Translations under genes and position numbers: made by a program
From: Ruminococcus sp.
GTDB lineage: Bacteria; Bacillota; Clostridia; Oscillospirales; Acutalibacteraceae
DNA: 6,680 nucleotides
Assembly (NCBI GenBank): GCA_003521625.1
Contig: DPHV01000036.1
Coordinates: 14,429 to 21,108 of the forward strand
Direction of reading: 5' to 3'
Shown here: positions 5,939-6,680 of the stretch, in pieces
How the letters are laid out: each line of letters begins with the position of its first letter
Position numbering within the stretch: the stretch's first letter is position 1
Notes under the pieces: model-generated
Seen by the model: the letters and a program-made list of their open reading frames with translations, nothing else
Database searches by the model: none
Told to the model about the DNA's origin: nothing

Positions 5939-6397
5939 TTATCTTTTGCCGACAAATCTTGAACTTCCGAGTCCGAGAATCAGGATAAAAATTGGATAGA
6001 GGAAGAACAGCCCGAATGTAAAGCCGTCGCCCTTTCCGTATGAACGTGCAAGATTTCGGCAGAAGAAAAATTCAAGCATACAACTGAGAAATAAAACTAT
6101 CAGTCGCACAACCGTCAGAACTATAAACAGTATGCCGGCAGTAATCACGTTCTGAACTAAGTACATAAGCACCGAATAAACAGCTGACAAGCCTAAAGTA
6201 AACCAGAAATATTTTGTTTTCCACACAATGTCAAACATTTTCCAGTTGCTGTAAATAGGGATAATACTTTTCCAGCCTGCGACATCTGCTTTTTGAAACA
6301 GCATCCAGAACGAAACTATTTGCAGAATGAAGAATGCAAATTGAATTAAAAATATATAAAATTCAATTCCTGCCGTAAGTAAAAGAGCATTAAGCAT
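5939..6397 (-). CDS. Small multi-pass membrane protein, DUF5684-like, function unknown
   Basis: A 152-residue, very hydrophobic protein with about four membrane segments (roughly 10-34, 64-84, 86-108, 129-144). Between the first two lies a conserved-looking loop, D38-VAGWKSIIPIYSNW-52. Near the C-terminus RSYGKGDGFTFGL (118-130) is followed by a hydrophobic stretch and LGLGSSRFVG (141-150). These features, a K/A-GW-IIP-Y loop after the first helix and a GKG-GF-GL motif before the last helix, are what I recall of DUF5684 proteins in clostridia; members are sometimes misnamed signal peptidase, but no catalytic Ser/Lys pair is evident here. The start is supported by GGAGGTG (6409-6403 on the minus strand), five bases before the ATG. 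It converges on purL with 74 bp between stops. No function can be assigned. A heptamer repeat array lies ten bases upstream of its ribosome binding site. Confidence 0.85.
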   Translation of the reverse strand: MLNALLLTAGIEFYIFLIQFAFFILQIVSFWMLFQKADVAGWKSIIPIYSNWKMFDIVWKTKYFWFTLGLSAVYSVLMYLVQNVITAGILFIVLTVVRLIVLFLSCMLEFFFCRNLARSYGKGDGFTFGLFFLYPIFILILGLGSSRFVGKR

Positions 6398-6419
6398 AAA
6401 AACACCTCCGTAAATAATA

Positions 6420-6454
6420 AATGCGGAATTCGGAATGCGTAATGCGGAATTAAT
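6420..6454 (-). repeat. Heptamer tandem array 3 (5 x 7 bp)
   Basis: On the plus strand, five 7-bp units: AATGCGG (6420-6426 and 6441-6447), single-change variants AATTCGG and AATGCGT between them, and a more divergent fifth unit (6448-6454). On the minus strand the array follows a CTCGACC tag (6465-6459) by four bases, the same arrangement as arrays 1 and 2. It lies in the leader/promoter zone of the membrane-protein gene. I could not fix a promoter there. Confidence 0.75.
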
Positions 6455-6459
6455 GGTCG

Positions 6460-6474
6460 GTCGAGAGCCTCGAC
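6460..6474. repeat. GTCGAG/CTCGAC hairpin repeat, copy 3
   Basis: GTCGAG-AGC-CTCGAC is a perfect 6-bp stem with a 3-nt loop, matching the hairpins after hrb and rbr. It is followed by ACGCAA as in copy 1, then diverges. Here it is upstream of a gene rather than next to a stop codon. CACGCAA (6474-6480) can also pair with TTGCGTG (6499-6505). Confidence 0.7.
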
Positions 6475-6539
6475 ACGCAAAACTCCGAATTTGTAATGTT
6501 GCGTGTTATTTGGAAAGGTTTGTTTTCCTCGGGTTGATT

Positions 6540-6620
6540 GATATATCGGCAACGTTTCGGGACGTGTAGGAACCTGTCACCTACAAAATTAAATAAAAAC
6601 GTTTCCTATATCGCCGTAGG
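6540..6620 (+). repeat. 81-bp interspersed repeat, copy 2
   Basis: This is an inverted copy of 1-81, about 73 of 81 positions identical by hand and without gaps. It contains outer GATATATCGG, a degenerate hairpin module (GGGACG 6559-6564; the partner arm has two changes, TGTCAC 6575-6580), the AT-rich spacer and the terminal CGCCGTAGG. Together with copy 1 it brackets the whole hrb-rbr-purL-membrane protein block in inverted orientation. Confidence 0.88.
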
Positions 6621-6680
6621 GGACGGCATCCTTGACGTCCCGTTTCATAAATTGCAACGCAATTTATGAAATATGGCGAA
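6616..6680 (+). repeat. Abutting hairpin modules at the right edge
   Basis: GGGACG (6620-6625), a 10-nt loop and CGTCCC (6636-6641) form an intact module fused to the end of the 81-bp repeat. Next comes a 13-bp perfect stem, TTTCATAAATTGC (6643-6655) with GCAATTTATGAAA (6659-6671) and loop AAC. The window ends in ATATGGCGAA, the beginning of the GGCGAAC module seen in full at 1799-1824. The element clearly continues past the window. No gene is visible in 6398-6680. Confidence 0.8.

Noticed and set aside
6346..6552. Minus-strand open frame of 68 codons overlapping the membrane-protein start
   Set aside because: It runs through the heptamer array and hairpin repeat, and no ribosome binding site or known family supports it. 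Its RVEALD peptide recurs only because the GTCGAG hairpin repeat also lies in other false frames (654-839).

Overview
The window looks like chromosomal DNA of a strictly anaerobic, moderately low-GC Firmicute, most likely a gut clostridium of the Ruminococcus/Oscillospiraceae kind. This is inferred from three things: a flavin reductase-rubredoxin fusion (Hrb type), a classical rubrerythrin, and a single-chain 1255-residue FGAM synthase of the clostridial type. Strong AAGGAGG-like ribosome binding sites also fit. The species cannot be named from the sequence alone.

Layout. 1-209 holds one 81-bp repeat and a near-ideal sigma-70 promoter. 210-818 (+) is an Hrb-like flavin reductase/rubredoxin. 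819-1065 is packed with palindromic repeats. 1066-1602 (+) is rubrerythrin, followed by a strong intrinsic terminator at 1635-1674. 1679-2096 has no gene and holds a composite palindromic repeat, a small hairpin, two 35-bp heptamer tandem arrays and a probable promoter. 2097-5864 (+) is purL, ending at a probably bidirectional terminator. 5939-6397 (-) is a small four-helix membrane protein of DUF5684 type, convergent with purL. 6398-6680 is again repeat-rich and carries an inverted second copy of the 81-bp repeat.

How the genes relate. Hrb and rubrerythrin form a plausible oxygen/peroxide-defence pair: NAD(P)H electrons pass through FMN and a rubredoxin centre to a diiron peroxidase. No flavodiiron protein is present in the window. 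purL catalyses the fourth step of de novo purine synthesis and has no other pur gene beside it. The membrane protein has no assignable role.

The least ordinary part is the non-coding DNA. Every intergenic gap except the short one after purL is built from short self-complementary modules reused in different orders. (1) GGGACG-N10-CGTCCC hairpins attached to an AT-rich spacer containing AAACGTTT. (2) GTCGAG/CTCGAC hairpins, two of which start within 2 nt of a stop codon and one of which shows a compensating base-pair change. (3) GGCGAAC/GTTCGCC hairpins. (4) Hairpins with a GCAACGC apex. (5) Three 35-bp arrays, each of five 7-bp units with unrelated unit sequences, each lying 1-4 nt after a CTCGACC tag. 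All repeat alignments were made by eye; no genome or database search was possible.
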